From Entomortierella parvispora (taxonomy: Eukaryota; Mortierellomycota; Mortierellomycetes; Mortierellales; Mortierellaceae): DNA of 64,000 bases. Of this stretch, positions 45,959 to 56,941 are shown in pieces. Location: the NCBI GenBank assembly GCA_963573315.1, contig OY752148.1:1479263-1543262 (forward strand), in the 5' to 3' direction. The translations under genes and the position numbers were made by a program. Within the stretch, counting starts at the first letter, position 1; each line of letters begins with the position of its first letter. The notes under the pieces were generated by a model. It saw nothing but the letters and a program-made list of their open reading frames with translations. It was not told the DNA's origin and ran no database searches.

Positions 45959-48578
45959 ATGGGTAACACACTTTGCTGCCAGAATGAGCCCAGCGATGAT
46001 GCACCGGCCTCGGTGACCCCCATCCAGCAATCCAAGGTTGCACACAGCAGCAAAGCGAGTAGTGGCACCATAGTTGCCGAAAGCAAGAACGTGAACACCG
46101 ACTTCAATGTAACCACAACAGGCACTTGCCAACAAATAATCCACCTCCCTGTACTCCCACCCTTTCGATCCCTCCTCTTGAGCCACCGCTGCCCGGTTCC
46201 CGTTCCAGTCTTGTTCGCAAATCACAAAATGAAATCAGAAGTAGAACCTTCGCCTCACCCTTCTTTCTCACACTGCCTTCTCTCTCTCCTTCCCTCATTT
46301 CGCAATTCCTTCCCACCTTCCTTTTATCTTCCCGTTCCCTCTACTCTCCACCTCTACCTCCACCTATCAACCATCCTGCAATTCTCCCTCCGCTCCTTCC
46401 TTCGCCCCAATCCTACCGAATCCAACGCTAACATCCTGTCTTTCAACCGTTTACTCTCTCCTTTGTCTCTCCTCCCGCTCTCTCGACCATCTGGTATCTC
46501 CTCCACGTTCACCACCTTCTCATTCTGCTTCCGTACAATTAGAAGCAGTCTGCTGCCACTTTCGGTAACTCTTTCTCGTCGTACAACGCATCCGCAGAAG
46601 GAAAGCAACAGTCCGACAACAATCAGGCCACATCCCATCCAACTTCTCTTCTTTCTCCTCAATCTCCATCGGCTTCTACCCTCAGCGGCAGCTCCTTAAG
46701 AAAGAAGATACACCGCCTGAGTGGCGTTCCTTCGTCGTCGACAGGATCTGCCGGAGCGAATAACTCTAAAAACAGCCAAGGAAGACAGTCCGTCTCAGAC
46801 AACCGTAGCCAGACCTCGGCTTCCCTCGAGCAGATGATGGAGCGAAGCCATATCTCGCCCGATTTCCAATGGTTGGAGGGACGTCGGTACCATAACGTGG
46901 ATGGTGCTTCTTATCTCTTGCCAAATGACATTGACGAGTAAGTTCACCATAAGTGACCCAGAAAAAAAAACGAAGGAAAAAGGGAGAGGGAGAGGGAGGG
47001 CGGCTTTGATTTTTTGTATCCGAATGATTCGCTATGTTTCCGCCTCTTGATGCATTGAGCTGTTCAACGTGTCTAATTCGCCGTTCCCACGTCCTTTTAT
47101 GTTTTCCTTAATGTAGAGTTGACAGGTAAAGTGCCCAATTCAAGGAGAAAAGGGGAGGAACAATTAACATCAACAGAGACGAGAAGGAAGAAGGGCGAAA
47201 GTGTGGACAAGCTGGAATCTGCGTCCATGTTTGCTTTCGAACCATGACCGCTCTAGTTGAGGTCGTACCAAAAGATATGTTCTCTCGGCCCGTTTGCTGA
47301 CTGTTGATTCCTTTTTTTGTGCACGAAAATCCTTCATATATTTTCTGCAGATTGCAGCTCCAGGTAAGAAGAAAGGCGTGCTCAGTGAAGAAAAAGGAAC
47401 TCAAACACCCACACGGTTTACCTTTCTGAAACTAAATGTTTCGCCTTTTTTTTGTTTTCTTTGTTCTTCCTTTCTTTCCCTCCTGCTCTGTGAATAGCAC
47501 TTCATTCTTCGCTATGCTATTCAGGGCAACTACAAGTCACCGTTGGACAAGTCAAAGGTATAGATCTGTATTCCTGCTATCACAATTGCCCATCTAACTT
47601 TGGTGTTGCTGCTCCATGGAAATCTTGACTGACTCTGAGTGTCTTTTGGGATCCTTGCGTCCTTGTAGGTGAAGTCCATCCTTGACGTCGGATGTGGCCC
47701 TGGAACTTGGAGCATGGTAAGTTGATCAATTGAACAACCCGCTTCATCTCACCCACTGTTACCGTTTATTCACTGCTGCACAACAATGATGAGGCGGTAA
47801 ACAAGAGCCACATCGGAAAACCATAGCCACTGACCTCCATTCCCCCCCTTTCTTCTTCCTCGTGATCTTGCAGGAAATGGCCAACGAGTTCCCAGATGCA
47901 GTCGTTACTGGTATTGACATGTCCGCAGTTTTCCCTCAGACCATCATCCCCTCCAATTGCCGCTTCATACAACACAACATTTTGGAACCTTTCCCGTTCC
48001 CAGACAACTCGTTCGATTATGTCTACCAACGTCTTCTTGTCGCCGGCCTGACCCCTGAGGATTGGGTTAGCGTGCTGGCGGAACTCGAACGTGTGACCAA
48101 GCCTGGTGGGTATATCGAATTGGTTGAGGTCGACGGATTCGGAGGCAACAATGGCCCCTATGTGACGAAAATCTGGGGCTGGGTCGATGCAGCCTTGAAG
48201 ACAAGAGGGATCAATGTCCATATTGGCCGCGAGCCAGGTCTGGTTCCTCTGATGGAGGGTGCTCATATCACGAATATCAAGCACGAGATCCTCAAGTTGC
48301 CCACTGGCGAACATGGTGGCAAGATTGGAAAGTTGCTCAAGGAGAACGAGCAGTCATTCTGGAGCGCCATCACACCTATGATCCTCCATGGAGCCGGCGT
48401 CGACAAAGATGAGTACCAGGAAGCAATTCGGATCGCTGAGACCGAGGTCGAGAAGTACAAGTCCTACCATATCTTCTATGTTGCTTACGGACAGAAGAGG
48501 CTGACCCCCGACACTACTACGTCCCCAGCCGAGGAGAAAGCGGCCGGATCAACGTCTCTTGGAGCGATCGCCCTTTAA
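45959..48578 (+). CDS. SAM-dependent methyltransferase with an acylation-type N-terminus and two microexons
   Basis: Class I methyltransferase of unknown substrate, of a kind expanded in fungi. Seven exons: 45959-46108, 46543-46937, 47117-47125 (9 nt), 47351-47363 (13 nt), 47498-47557, 47669-47716 and 47874-48578; 459 residues. The protein begins MGNTLCCQNEP, a myristoylation-type start with palmitoylable cysteines, encoded on its own exon. A Ser/Asn/Gln-rich linker of about 150 residues follows. Then the family entry NDIDEVDRLQLQHFILRYAI, SAM motif I ILDVGCGPGTWSM, GIDMSAVFP, and NSFDYVYQRLLVAGL, ERVTKPGGYIELVEVDGF. The two microexons encode the EVDRLQLQ part that neighbours conserved HF; without them the conserved motif is lost. 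The acyl start predicts membrane attachment. Confidence 0.85.
47117..47363 (+). other. Two consecutive microexons (9 and 13 nt) of the methyltransferase gene
   Basis: AGTTGACAG is flanked by an AG acceptor (TAATGTAG) and a GTAAAG donor; ATTGCAGCTCCAG is flanked by TTCTGCAG and GTAAG. Together they restore phase between GA|A and CAG|CAC and give the conserved EVDRLQLQH. Confidence 0.75.
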
Positions 48579-48742
48579 AATCTCAACATACACACACACA
48601 TGTTCCTGTATACAACCAACCGTAAATGTAGCATATCATTCCTGACTCTCGTTCAAGAGTCCACCTCGTAATAGCATTTTAGTATTCAACAAGAGTAACC
48701 CGTTTGTTTAATAATACCATTTCCCTTGCAAGATCGAATGAG

Positions 48743-50928
48743 TTATTGGCGGCTAGTAAGGATCGAATGAAAGTAGTTGTCAACATCTTGCCACGCTGGC
48801 TGGCCAGCGCCCTGCACTCTAAATCCGACATGAGAGTCCGGTCGAATCACAATAATGGCGCCAGCACTACCCTTGACAGGAACTCCAAATCGCTCATGGA
48901 CAATCTTTGTCTGGTCCCAGTAAACACGGCCATCCCCTTGCTCTTTAGCTGCCAATACATCCGCAACAACCTTGGTAGGATCTTCAAACGTAGGGCCGCC
49001 AACTGTATCCGGCAACGCAGCAAGGACATGTATTTGAAAGAGCGATCTTTCTGTAGCCGGAGAATATGCCCATTGAGACCGCCAGCTCTTTAGGGAAGAC
49101 TCCAAATCCTTGACCAGTCTAGACTCATTCGTTATGACGATTCCGTTGTTGTCAACTAGAGTGTTGGAAGAAGCAGTGGATCGAAGCATGTCCGAGGTAA
49201 AGACGAGGACATGGAATGTGCCTGGGCCGTTGATCAATTGGTGTAATCGGGTCGTTTCCGAAAGAGCGCCCTTGGCCAGGACCCTGAGCAAAGGTCCACC
49301 ATCATGGGCACGTTGACCGACTTGCCACTCTTCCTTTGGAATGGGCTGTGTCTTATGAGGCTGGTTGATCAAGTTTTCTGGATAGCGAATTGTCAGCTGG
49401 AAGCAAAAAGGGACCGATGCCAAGGTAGTTAGTTCAGGGCCTATTAGTGATCTTGAAGCAAACCCACTTTTCAATGTCAGAGTTTTACCATGGACACCCT
49501 GCCTGCAGGCACTCTGATTAAACGCAACAAGACGGAGGCGAACGTGACGATGGTCTTGCGCAGGACGCGGCGCACGAGGCTCTGTGAGAAACCAACAGCA
49601 AACATGTTCGAGGACATCTTGATCACGTCGTCTGCAACGGGCTCACGCTCTTCACCATAAGTCTCCAAGATATTTGGCTCAGCAAGACCTTGGTGGACAA
49701 GGGCCAGTTTCCAAGTGAGGTTGTACACGTCTATTTCGCCAAAAAAACGAAAATGAAAAAGATGAGACCCTCTCCACCGCCAGGATCAAAATGGCGCTAT
49801 CAAGACTTACCTTGTAAGCCGAGGTTCATGCCTTGTCCGCCAGCGGGGGAATGCACATGGGCTGCATCGCCTGCGATGAAGATCCTGTTTTTGTGAGAAT
49901 AGCGCTCTGCTCGGCGCTCGTTCACACGGTAAAATGTCAGCCAGTCAACCTCTTTGATCGAGAACTTTGCGGGAGCAGCTGCTTCCTGTGCCACTTTCTC
50001 AAATGCCTCCTTGGTCAACTTTTGATCAGGATCCAGATGACTGGCGTCCACCATGATGCGGACTCCGCCATCCGACAACGGGAACACGTTCATGGTCTGG
50101 TTGTTGCCTCCATTGATGACCCTTTTTATGTTTAAGGATACGTGGGAGAGCAAAAAAAAAAAAAAAAATGTTGTAAGCTTTCTTTTTCCAACCTTGTCAG
50201 TTACTGAGTGTAGACTTCTGCTGCCTCCCTTACGTGATGTTACTCAGATCCAACTCGGTTTTGACTTTTCCATCAAACAAGATGACGTTGTTGGGAAGAG
50301 TCTGTCCAGGGAAACCAATGTTGAGCTTATGTCGGACGACCGATTTACCGCCGTCGGCTGCAATCAGGTACTGGGAGCGCACAACTTCGGTTTCGTATTC
50401 CTTGCCAGCTTGGTCCTCTTCCAGCTCGACCGTACCAAGGACTGTGCTCTCTGTTACCCTCTTGTTCGATCCATCCAGGGCTCGTCGGATGGTCGTCTCC
50501 ACTACCTCGTTACCATCTTCTAGAATGACCTTGGTATCCATAAGTTCCCAACCTCGATCGACCCTGACGCCCAACGTTTCGAGTTTCTCTGTAAGAATAG
50601 CCGTCGTCTTGATCTGTTCCAGGAAAAGGGCATAGTTGTAGTGAGAGATCGAGTTTACCAATCCCGGGAAGACGGAAAGGACACCGTTGAAGTATATGTT
50701 GAAGTTGGAGATGGGGTGTCCTTGCTCGAGGAAAGAGTCGATCAAGTCGAGTTGGTCAAGGATCTCGAGCGTTCTTGCATGGAGGGAAAGGGCCTTGGAG
50801 AGAGAGGAGACGGTTGCATCACGTTCGATGATCCGGCAAGGGACGTTGAGTTGTGAGAGGACAATGGCTGCAAAGAGGCCAACGGGTCCTGCGCCGCTGA
50901 TAAGGACGGGGACCTGAGAGGATGTCAT
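48743..50928 (-). CDS. FAD-dependent aromatic monooxygenase, phenol hydroxylase type (paralogue 3)
   Basis: Third copy of the flavoprotein hydroxylase family. Exons 50928-50234, 50121-49811, 49730-49489 and 49396-48743 join in phase to 633 residues. FAD motifs: VPVLISGAGPVGLFAAIVL at the very start, YLIAADGGKSVVRHKL, RIFIAGDAAHVHSPAGGQGMNLGLQ. The C-terminal thioredoxin-like domain is present (GTFHVLVFTSDML, KIVHERFGV, IVIRPDSHVGFRV). It shares intron 1 (phase 2, with a 17-A tract), the intron inside CAG of GLQD, and the last intron with paralogue 2, but lacks the ELERK intron. A TATAAAAG lies 83-90 bases upstream of the ATG. It is separated from copy 2 by about 9.7 kb. Confidence 0.88.
50152..50168. 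repeat. Poly-A tract (17) in intron 1 of monooxygenase 3
   Basis: Poly-T on the coding strand; same intron as in paralogues 1 and 2. Confidence 0.85.
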
Positions 50929-51258
50929 GATGACTTGTGTGTGAGTGTGGTGTTTTTGTGCTTTAAGAATGAAAGGAAAGAGTCGCACACGGAAACCCCT
51001 GCCTTGCGCTCTTTTATAGTTTTTATTCTGTCTGCGCATACAAGATTTCTCCGTCGCTGACGAAAACGCGGCGTGCGTGTTTGTTCGAGACAAACTTTGG
51101 GCGGCAACTGGACAGCTCTTTTTGGTTCGATCCGATCCCGATGTTGAGCGTCCCTCCTTCTCCTGGCCGATCTCTCCCTCCCCCCTTGCAATAGACTAGC
51201 CTACAGGTGCGCCCGAGCGAGATCACCACTGCGTGTTCATAGTCTGACCTGCTTGTTT
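50929..51258. other. Intergenic: monooxygenase 3 promoter and 3' flank of the CX9C gene
   Basis: About 330 bases with the TATA-like element; no gene seen. Confidence 0.5.
51011..51018 (-). promoter_or_regulatory. TATA-like element of monooxygenase 3
   Basis: TATAAAAG on the minus strand, 83-90 bases upstream of the ATG at 50928. Confidence 0.4.
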
Positions 51259-51922
51259 TTATTTCTTCTCTGCTTCCTTCATTTTTCTTTGAGTAAAGTC
51301 ATCTGCATAGTCCATAATAGCCCGATCTTGTTCCGGCGTGTTGCCCTCTCTTGCGTAACCCTTCTCGGTCAGTGCCTCCTAATAACACGACAGAAGCGGC
51401 GGTCAGAAGTGTATTCCATGTCCTGCCTAATACCGGCTACATCCCTCTTACCTTGTTCAGTTGACAGCATTTTCCAAACTTCTCCTTGGCTTTCATGCAC
51501 ATGGAAGCACGGTCCCACCAGGTGCCCGCCCTCCCGAGGAGACAATCTGTCATTTCAGCATTGAGATCTGCGCAATTGTCCATCGCCGCTACTTGAATCG
51601 CGTGCTTTTGTTGGGCGGTATGTCCCTGAGGCAAAGGGCGCGATCCGGCTTGAGAATCGCTATCAAAGGGCCTCCTTGAAGAATCCAATGTCGATTCTGA
51701 TGTACCTTCAGTACTAGGAGGTGTCTTTCGCTGAGCGGGCTCTGAAGACGCAGAGGAAGAGGTTGATGTCCGGACACTGTTGGGGTCATAGCTGGGCTTG
51801 TTTTGTTGCAGGAATGAATTGATGTCCTGATGCTGGTTGAGATCAGACATGTACTCGGACATAAATCCAGTAGATGGCCCCTTGGCACCTGCCCCTGTCT
51901 CTGTTCCTGTTGCTGATGTCAT
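51259..51922 (-). CDS. Twin CX9C (CHCH-type) protein
   Basis: Exons 51922-51452 and 51378-51259 give 196 residues; the frame is open upstream to 51997. The first about 100 residues are Ser/Thr/Pro/Gln-rich and likely disordered. The second half has two CX9C helices: CADLNAEMTDC and CMKAKEKFGKC (followed by another Cys), the pattern of proteins imported into the mitochondrial intermembrane space by Mia40 or kept in the cytosol in related families (for example Emi1/DUF3128-type). The end, EALTEKGYARE then AIMDYADDFTQRKMKEAEKK, is helical and charged. Function is unknown; the long N-terminal extension is unusual for the small CHCH proteins, which are often under 120 residues. Confidence 0.75.
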
Positions 51923-52048
51923 TATTCTGTCCTGTGAGTGAAATGTGTCTGCAGTCTGTACTTGTAGAATGGTTCTCATGAGAGGTGCATCATGCATGTC
52001 GGCAGGACTCGGTGTCTAAGCCACAGAGTCGTTTTTATTCTTTGCCGT

Positions 52049-53357
52049 CTACGCCTGCGGGTTCTTGTGGGCCGCGTCCATCTCGAGTACGATGCGGTAG
52101 CGCGGCTTTCCAGCGTGCACGTCCTTGAACGCTTCGTTACAGTCTTCAAAGGGCCTTTTCTCAATCCATGGCCGGATGTTGTGCTTGGCTGCAAACTCTA
52201 GCATCTCGATTGTGTCCTCCTTGTTTCCAAGATGGGACCCAACAATCGCAATATCCTGTGCAACCATCTGCGCTCCCTTGAATGAAATGGGCTCCTCCGG
52301 CAATGCCAACAGGACCAACTGTGACAAGGGACCCATCAATGAGAGATAATCATCCCAGTTATTGTTCTTGGAGGCGTTTGTGCAGAGGCACAGATCAATT
52401 GACTTGGCAGCGTCCGCCAATTGCTGTCGGTCGCTTGTGCTATGAAGAATATAGTGTGAATTGATGTCAGTACGAAACATCTGAACAAGCAGCAGAGATA
52501 CTTGACGTACTTGATGAATTTGGTGGCACCCAGCTTGAATGCCTCCTCTTTTTTGTTGTCCCTCCCTGAGATGGCGACGACTTCCTTGCAGCCTATGGCA
52601 CGTGCCCACTGAAGGGCCAAGTGCCCCAAGCCTCCAATTCCGATAACGCCCACACGGGTGTCGGGTCCAGCCTTGTAGCGCTTCAATGGCGTATAGGTCG
52701 TGATTCCTGCACAGAAGAACGATGCCGCTTCTGCTGACGAGATCTCATTGGGGACTAAGGAAATGTTGAATCTGTCAATAATGTCACTTCTCTTTCTCAA
52801 ACTTCGAAAGAAGAGATAAACACACACAAAAAAAAGGGAAGAACAAAAAATCAAGAAGACAACTGGCTTTGCTTACTCTTGAAGGCGTAGTCGGAATAAA
52901 CGCGAATGCGATCTGCAAACCCACCTTCACTGATACCCCCTCGTCCATCTTTGTAAGGTGCATTGAACGTAACCGACTTTTGGTCACAGAATTGATCCTC
53001 TCCCTTTTCACATTGATCACAGAGTTTCCCACGACAAGCCGCGACAATGCAACCAACGCCAACGCGGTCTCCAATCTGATGAATAGCCTTTTCTCCTCGG
53101 GCCACCACATGGCCTACAATCTCATGTCCTGGAATGGCCGGGCGTGTGATGGCACCCCAGCCTTCGGTCGAGAAATGGATGTCAGATCCACAGATACCGC
53201 AGTGGGAGATCTCGATCTCAACCTCGTCCTCGACTAGAGGGCGGGGGTGGTAGCTCCACTTTTGAAGGACGCCGTGGCCGTTGGGGACAGCGGCCCAACC
53301 TGTAAAAGTCGTGTTGGGGTCTTCGGCTACCTTAGTTTCCTGGGCACTGGAGAACAT
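52049..53357 (-). CDS. Zinc-dependent alcohol dehydrogenase, cinnamyl-alcohol-dehydrogenase class
   Basis: NADP(H)-linked reduction of aldehydes or oxidation of alcohols. Exons 53357-52877, 52754-52511 and 52439-52049 give 371 residues. Visible: catalytic-zinc CGICGSDIHFSTEGWG, IPGHEIVGHV, a structural zinc lobe with four Cys (C-x4-C-x2-C-x7-C, where x2-x2-x7 is usual), and the nucleotide-binding VGVIGIGGLGHLALQWARA. The first intron's correct acceptor is a TTAG at 52756-52755: it restores FKIPNEISSAEAASFFCAG. The more obvious upstream GACAG acceptor would shift the frame into a stop. Divergent from the M13 peptidase gene. Substrate unknown; YahK-like broad aldehyde reductases are the nearest class. 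Confidence 0.88.
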
Positions 53358-53915
53358 TCTGTGTATTGGCGGCGTTGAGAGCTATTTCGTTTCGTGGTTT
53401 TGGGAAGAGAGGAACGGACAAAAGGGTGTGATCTGAGGGCAGAGGTTTTTTTGGCCTGTGAGACCTCGCTGTCTCTGAAGGATCCAATATCCAACTGGGC
53501 TGTTGCCACCAACTCTGGATGGTCGCCTAGCTTCTGCAGCCTGGGTGGACACAAACGAACCTCCCGCGGCCCCCCTCTACTCATGCACCATAGCACACGA
53601 GTACCCTCCTGCACCACGAGCTTATTCGCCTTAAATCATCTACCAGGTTCCAATGCAGACCAACAGTAGCGGCAGTCTGGTTCCACGGCACAGCCCGATT
53701 CACACCTGAACGCTGGAGACAATGATTCCTCACCGGCACCTTCGATCCCCTGGCTGAGACTACGATGACACCGCTATAAAAAAAGGAATCCCCCGTCCTG
53801 CTCTTTTTTAAAAAAATCGCCCATTGTTCATTTCGACGTGACGCCAGCATTCCTACACAGACATATTCACATTTGCACTCATACATCATTTTTTTTGACT
53901 CCCTTTGTCGATCCG
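53358..53915. promoter_or_regulatory. Divergent promoter between the alcohol dehydrogenase and M13 peptidase
   Basis: About 560 bases. A TATAAA lies at 53775-53780, 136 bases before the peptidase ATG on the plus strand. Confidence 0.45.
53775..53780 (+). promoter_or_regulatory. TATA-like element of the M13 peptidase gene
   Basis: TATAAA followed by an A-run, upstream of a T/C-rich leader and the ATG at 53916. Confidence 0.4.
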
Positions 53916-56710
53916 ATGGTGCGTACGATCATCTGGATGGTCGCTATTAGCGCCGCTCTGCAATGTGTTCAGGCAGATCGATCGTCAGGGAACTCGGTAA
54001 AACGACTTGTTCATCGTTCTATCTCTTTTGCCCTACACTCGGACATTAACAGAGGCATTCTTTTTGTTGGAAATACAGGCCATTTGTACTACTGAACAGT
54101 GTGTCCTAACCGCTGCTGACATCATTCGTGACATGAACCCAAAAGCAGATCCATGCCAGGACTTTAGTGAATTCACCTGTAGGTCAACACTGCTCCTCCC
54201 CCTTCCCCTCCTCCTCCTCCTAACTTTCGCGCGTGGCACGTTTTCTGACGAGCCTACTTCTATTGTGCGCAGGCGGTGGATTCAACAACAGATTCGAGAT
54301 TCCTGCCGACCAGTCTTCTTATGACAACTTCAATATTCTCTTTGACAAAACCCGCCTCATCATACGATCCATTGTCGATGTCAATAGCACAAACGCTCCA
54401 AAAGCTGCCGCGGGTGACACGGCCGCCCATGACAACATCGCAAAGTTCCAAGGACTCTACAACAGTTGCATGGATCAGGATCGGTTGACCCAAATTGGCC
54501 GGAAGCCCCTTGTGGATGAGATGCAAACTGTCCTCCAACTTTTCCCAGCCACAGACGGCAGCCTCCAGACAGAGGGACAGGGCGCGGTGACTGGAGGTGA
54601 AGACGGTCAACAAGACAACAAGGATGGTCAAGGAAAGGGGGAAGACGACGGCAACCTCATTATCTCTGTGGCGACCGTGGACAAGGTCGCACTTGCAAGT
54701 ATTCTGGCGTACATGAACAGGATGGGTGTTTCTAGTTTTGTTGAATTCTCAATCTCGCAGGATCTAAAAGAGCCGTCCAAAAATGTACTGGCACTTTCTG
54801 AAGGGGGCTTGGGCTTGCCCTCCAAGGACTATTACCAGGAAAAAGACGCCATGGAGAAATATCAGGACGCAATTCGCCAAATGTTTGCTCTTGTCTTCAG
54901 TCAAGAACAGCAACCCTCCGCCGATGATCCTGATTCTACGGTCACCGCTGCAGCTGCTACAGGAGTTTATGATACTTGGTCTGAGGTGGCCCGGGATATT
55001 GTCAATTTCGAGACCCAATTGGCCAACATTGGAACGGACCTCAACGACCTGTATGATCCGATCAAGACCTATAACCCGATGGCCATGGATAGACTCGAGT
55101 CTCTGACACCTTCGATCGACTGGCCTCTTTTCCTCGAGAACACTTTGCCCAGCCATGTGCCATCACCCAAAGATGTCGTCGTAAGCTCTCCAGATTTCCT
55201 TACCCGAATGGAGTCACTCCTTCAAAAAACCTCACCCAAGACCCTTCAGAACTACTTTGCCTGGAAACTGATCCATGAACGTGCCGGCTCTTTGGGTCCT
55301 GAGTACCAGCAGCCCCTCCGCAACTTGAATTCTGTTTTGTCAGGAAGCAACGCAGCCGTCATCCCGGATCGCTGGAAACATTGTGTCAGCGTCGTAGACG
55401 GCAGTATAGGCGAAATGACCGGCCATTACTTCATACAAGAGGCCTTCAAGGGCAACAGTAAAGCTCAAGTCAGCAGTATCATCAACTCCCTGCTTAAAAC
55501 ATATGGTAAAGTCTTTCCAAAACTCGACTGGCTCGACAAGACCACGGCGGCTGGTGCAGAAAAGAAGCTGAAGGCCATCGTATCTCTTGTGGGATATTCG
55601 ACCTCCGACCCCAATGTGCCAGATTCAAAGTCGGTGCAGGATTACTACAAGGACCTCAAGGTGGATCCAACTGACTTTTACGGAAACCAGGTTGGAAGTG
55701 GTGTTTGGGCAGTCGCACGCGACTTCTCGGAGCTGTACAAGCCTGTGAACAAGAAGGTCATGGGGTCCCCTCCACAGACCGTCAACGCGTTCTACAGCCC
55801 ATCGAATAACCAGATCTACTTCCCAGCCGGTATTCTTCAGCCCCCATTTTTCCACACCGAGAACCCAGAATATGTGAACTATGGCGCGCTTGGCGTCGTT
55901 GCTGGCCATGAGATCACTGTAAGTTTGTGAAAGGACTTGCGTTCATTTTTTGCAATGTTGCATTCGGTTTACAGCTCACTGATGGATCTCGATCGCGTAC
56001 TTTTTTGTCATTGCCAGCATGGATTTGATAACCGTGGTCATCTATTCGACTCACAAGGGCGTATGCGTGACGTAAGTGAACTGCCTCAGTTCTTTGTATG
56101 ATACAGTTCAATCCGAATTACTAATTGGTGCTCGCTTTATGCCTTTTCGCGCTCTTGTTTGATAGTGGTGGACAAATTCCACTACCACTGCCTTCAATGA
56201 GAAGGCCCAGTGCTTTGTCGATCAGTATGGCAACTTTACGATCACTGGACCGGATGGCAAGGTTTACAATGTCAACGGACAGCTCACTCTTGGAGAGAAC
56301 ATTGCTGATAATGGAGGACTGAAGCAATCCTTCAACAGTTGGCAAGCTCGCTTCAAAGCCGACAAAGAGGGAGAGAGGTAAGCGGCTCTCCGAATTTCCT
56401 ATCGCAATGCCTCCAATTGTTTCCCACCTTTTAGAGACTAAAGCTATCACCTTCCACTAGACACATGAACCAAAAGCTTCCTGGACTTGAAAAGTTCACT
56501 CCAGAACAGCTTTACTTCATCTCGTATGGAAGACTATGGTGCTCTAAAAAGAGACCTGCAGCCTTGATCGCACAGGTCCGAACGGATGTTCACAGTCCGG
56601 CACGCTGGCGCATCAATGGCGCTGTCCAGAACTCGGACTTTTTCGCCAAGGCATTCAAGTGCAAGGCCGGAACACCTATGAACCCTGTCCAGAAATGTAG
56701 CCTGTGGTAG
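53916..56710 (+). CDS. Secreted M13-family zinc metallopeptidase (neprilysin-like)
   Basis: Would cleave peptides on the N-side of hydrophobic residues outside the cell. Exons 53916-53996, 54079-54178, 54273-55918, 56018-56071, 56166-56377 and 56461-56710 stay in phase to 780 residues. Residues 1-20 (MVRTIIWMVAISAALQCVQA) are a cleavable signal peptide. M13 features: DPCQDFSEFTCGGF, NAFYSPSNNQIYFPAGILQP, zinc site VVAGHEITHGFDNRG with HEITH at 606-610, third ligand Glu671 in GENIADNGG, and a C-terminal CSLW as in neprilysin. An Asp/Gly/Gln-rich low-complexity loop lies near 130-160. With the neighbouring aspartic protease it makes a secreted protease pair. Confidence 0.93.
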
Positions 56711-56941
56711 AAACAACACCCGCACTTTCACTCTTCACTACTTTACAATCTAATTCTTGATAAAATCCCAAAAAGAAACAGTGGGTCTCGTTTTATTGAG
56801 TTTTTTTTTCCGAGTAAATGGGTATAGATAGTCTCGAGAGACAGGGAGGGATGTATCAAACATCCTCGTCCCCCCTCTCGCTTCCCCTATAATAAGATTT
56901 GTCTCACGGTCAACGCGAGAGGGGAACGAGAATCGTCACAT

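Noticed and set aside
45668-46699. 343-residue open frame on the plus strand
   Set aside because: Very Pro/Ser/Leu/Phe-rich translation of a pyrimidine tract that overlaps the methyltransferase start and its first intron in another frame; no family features.
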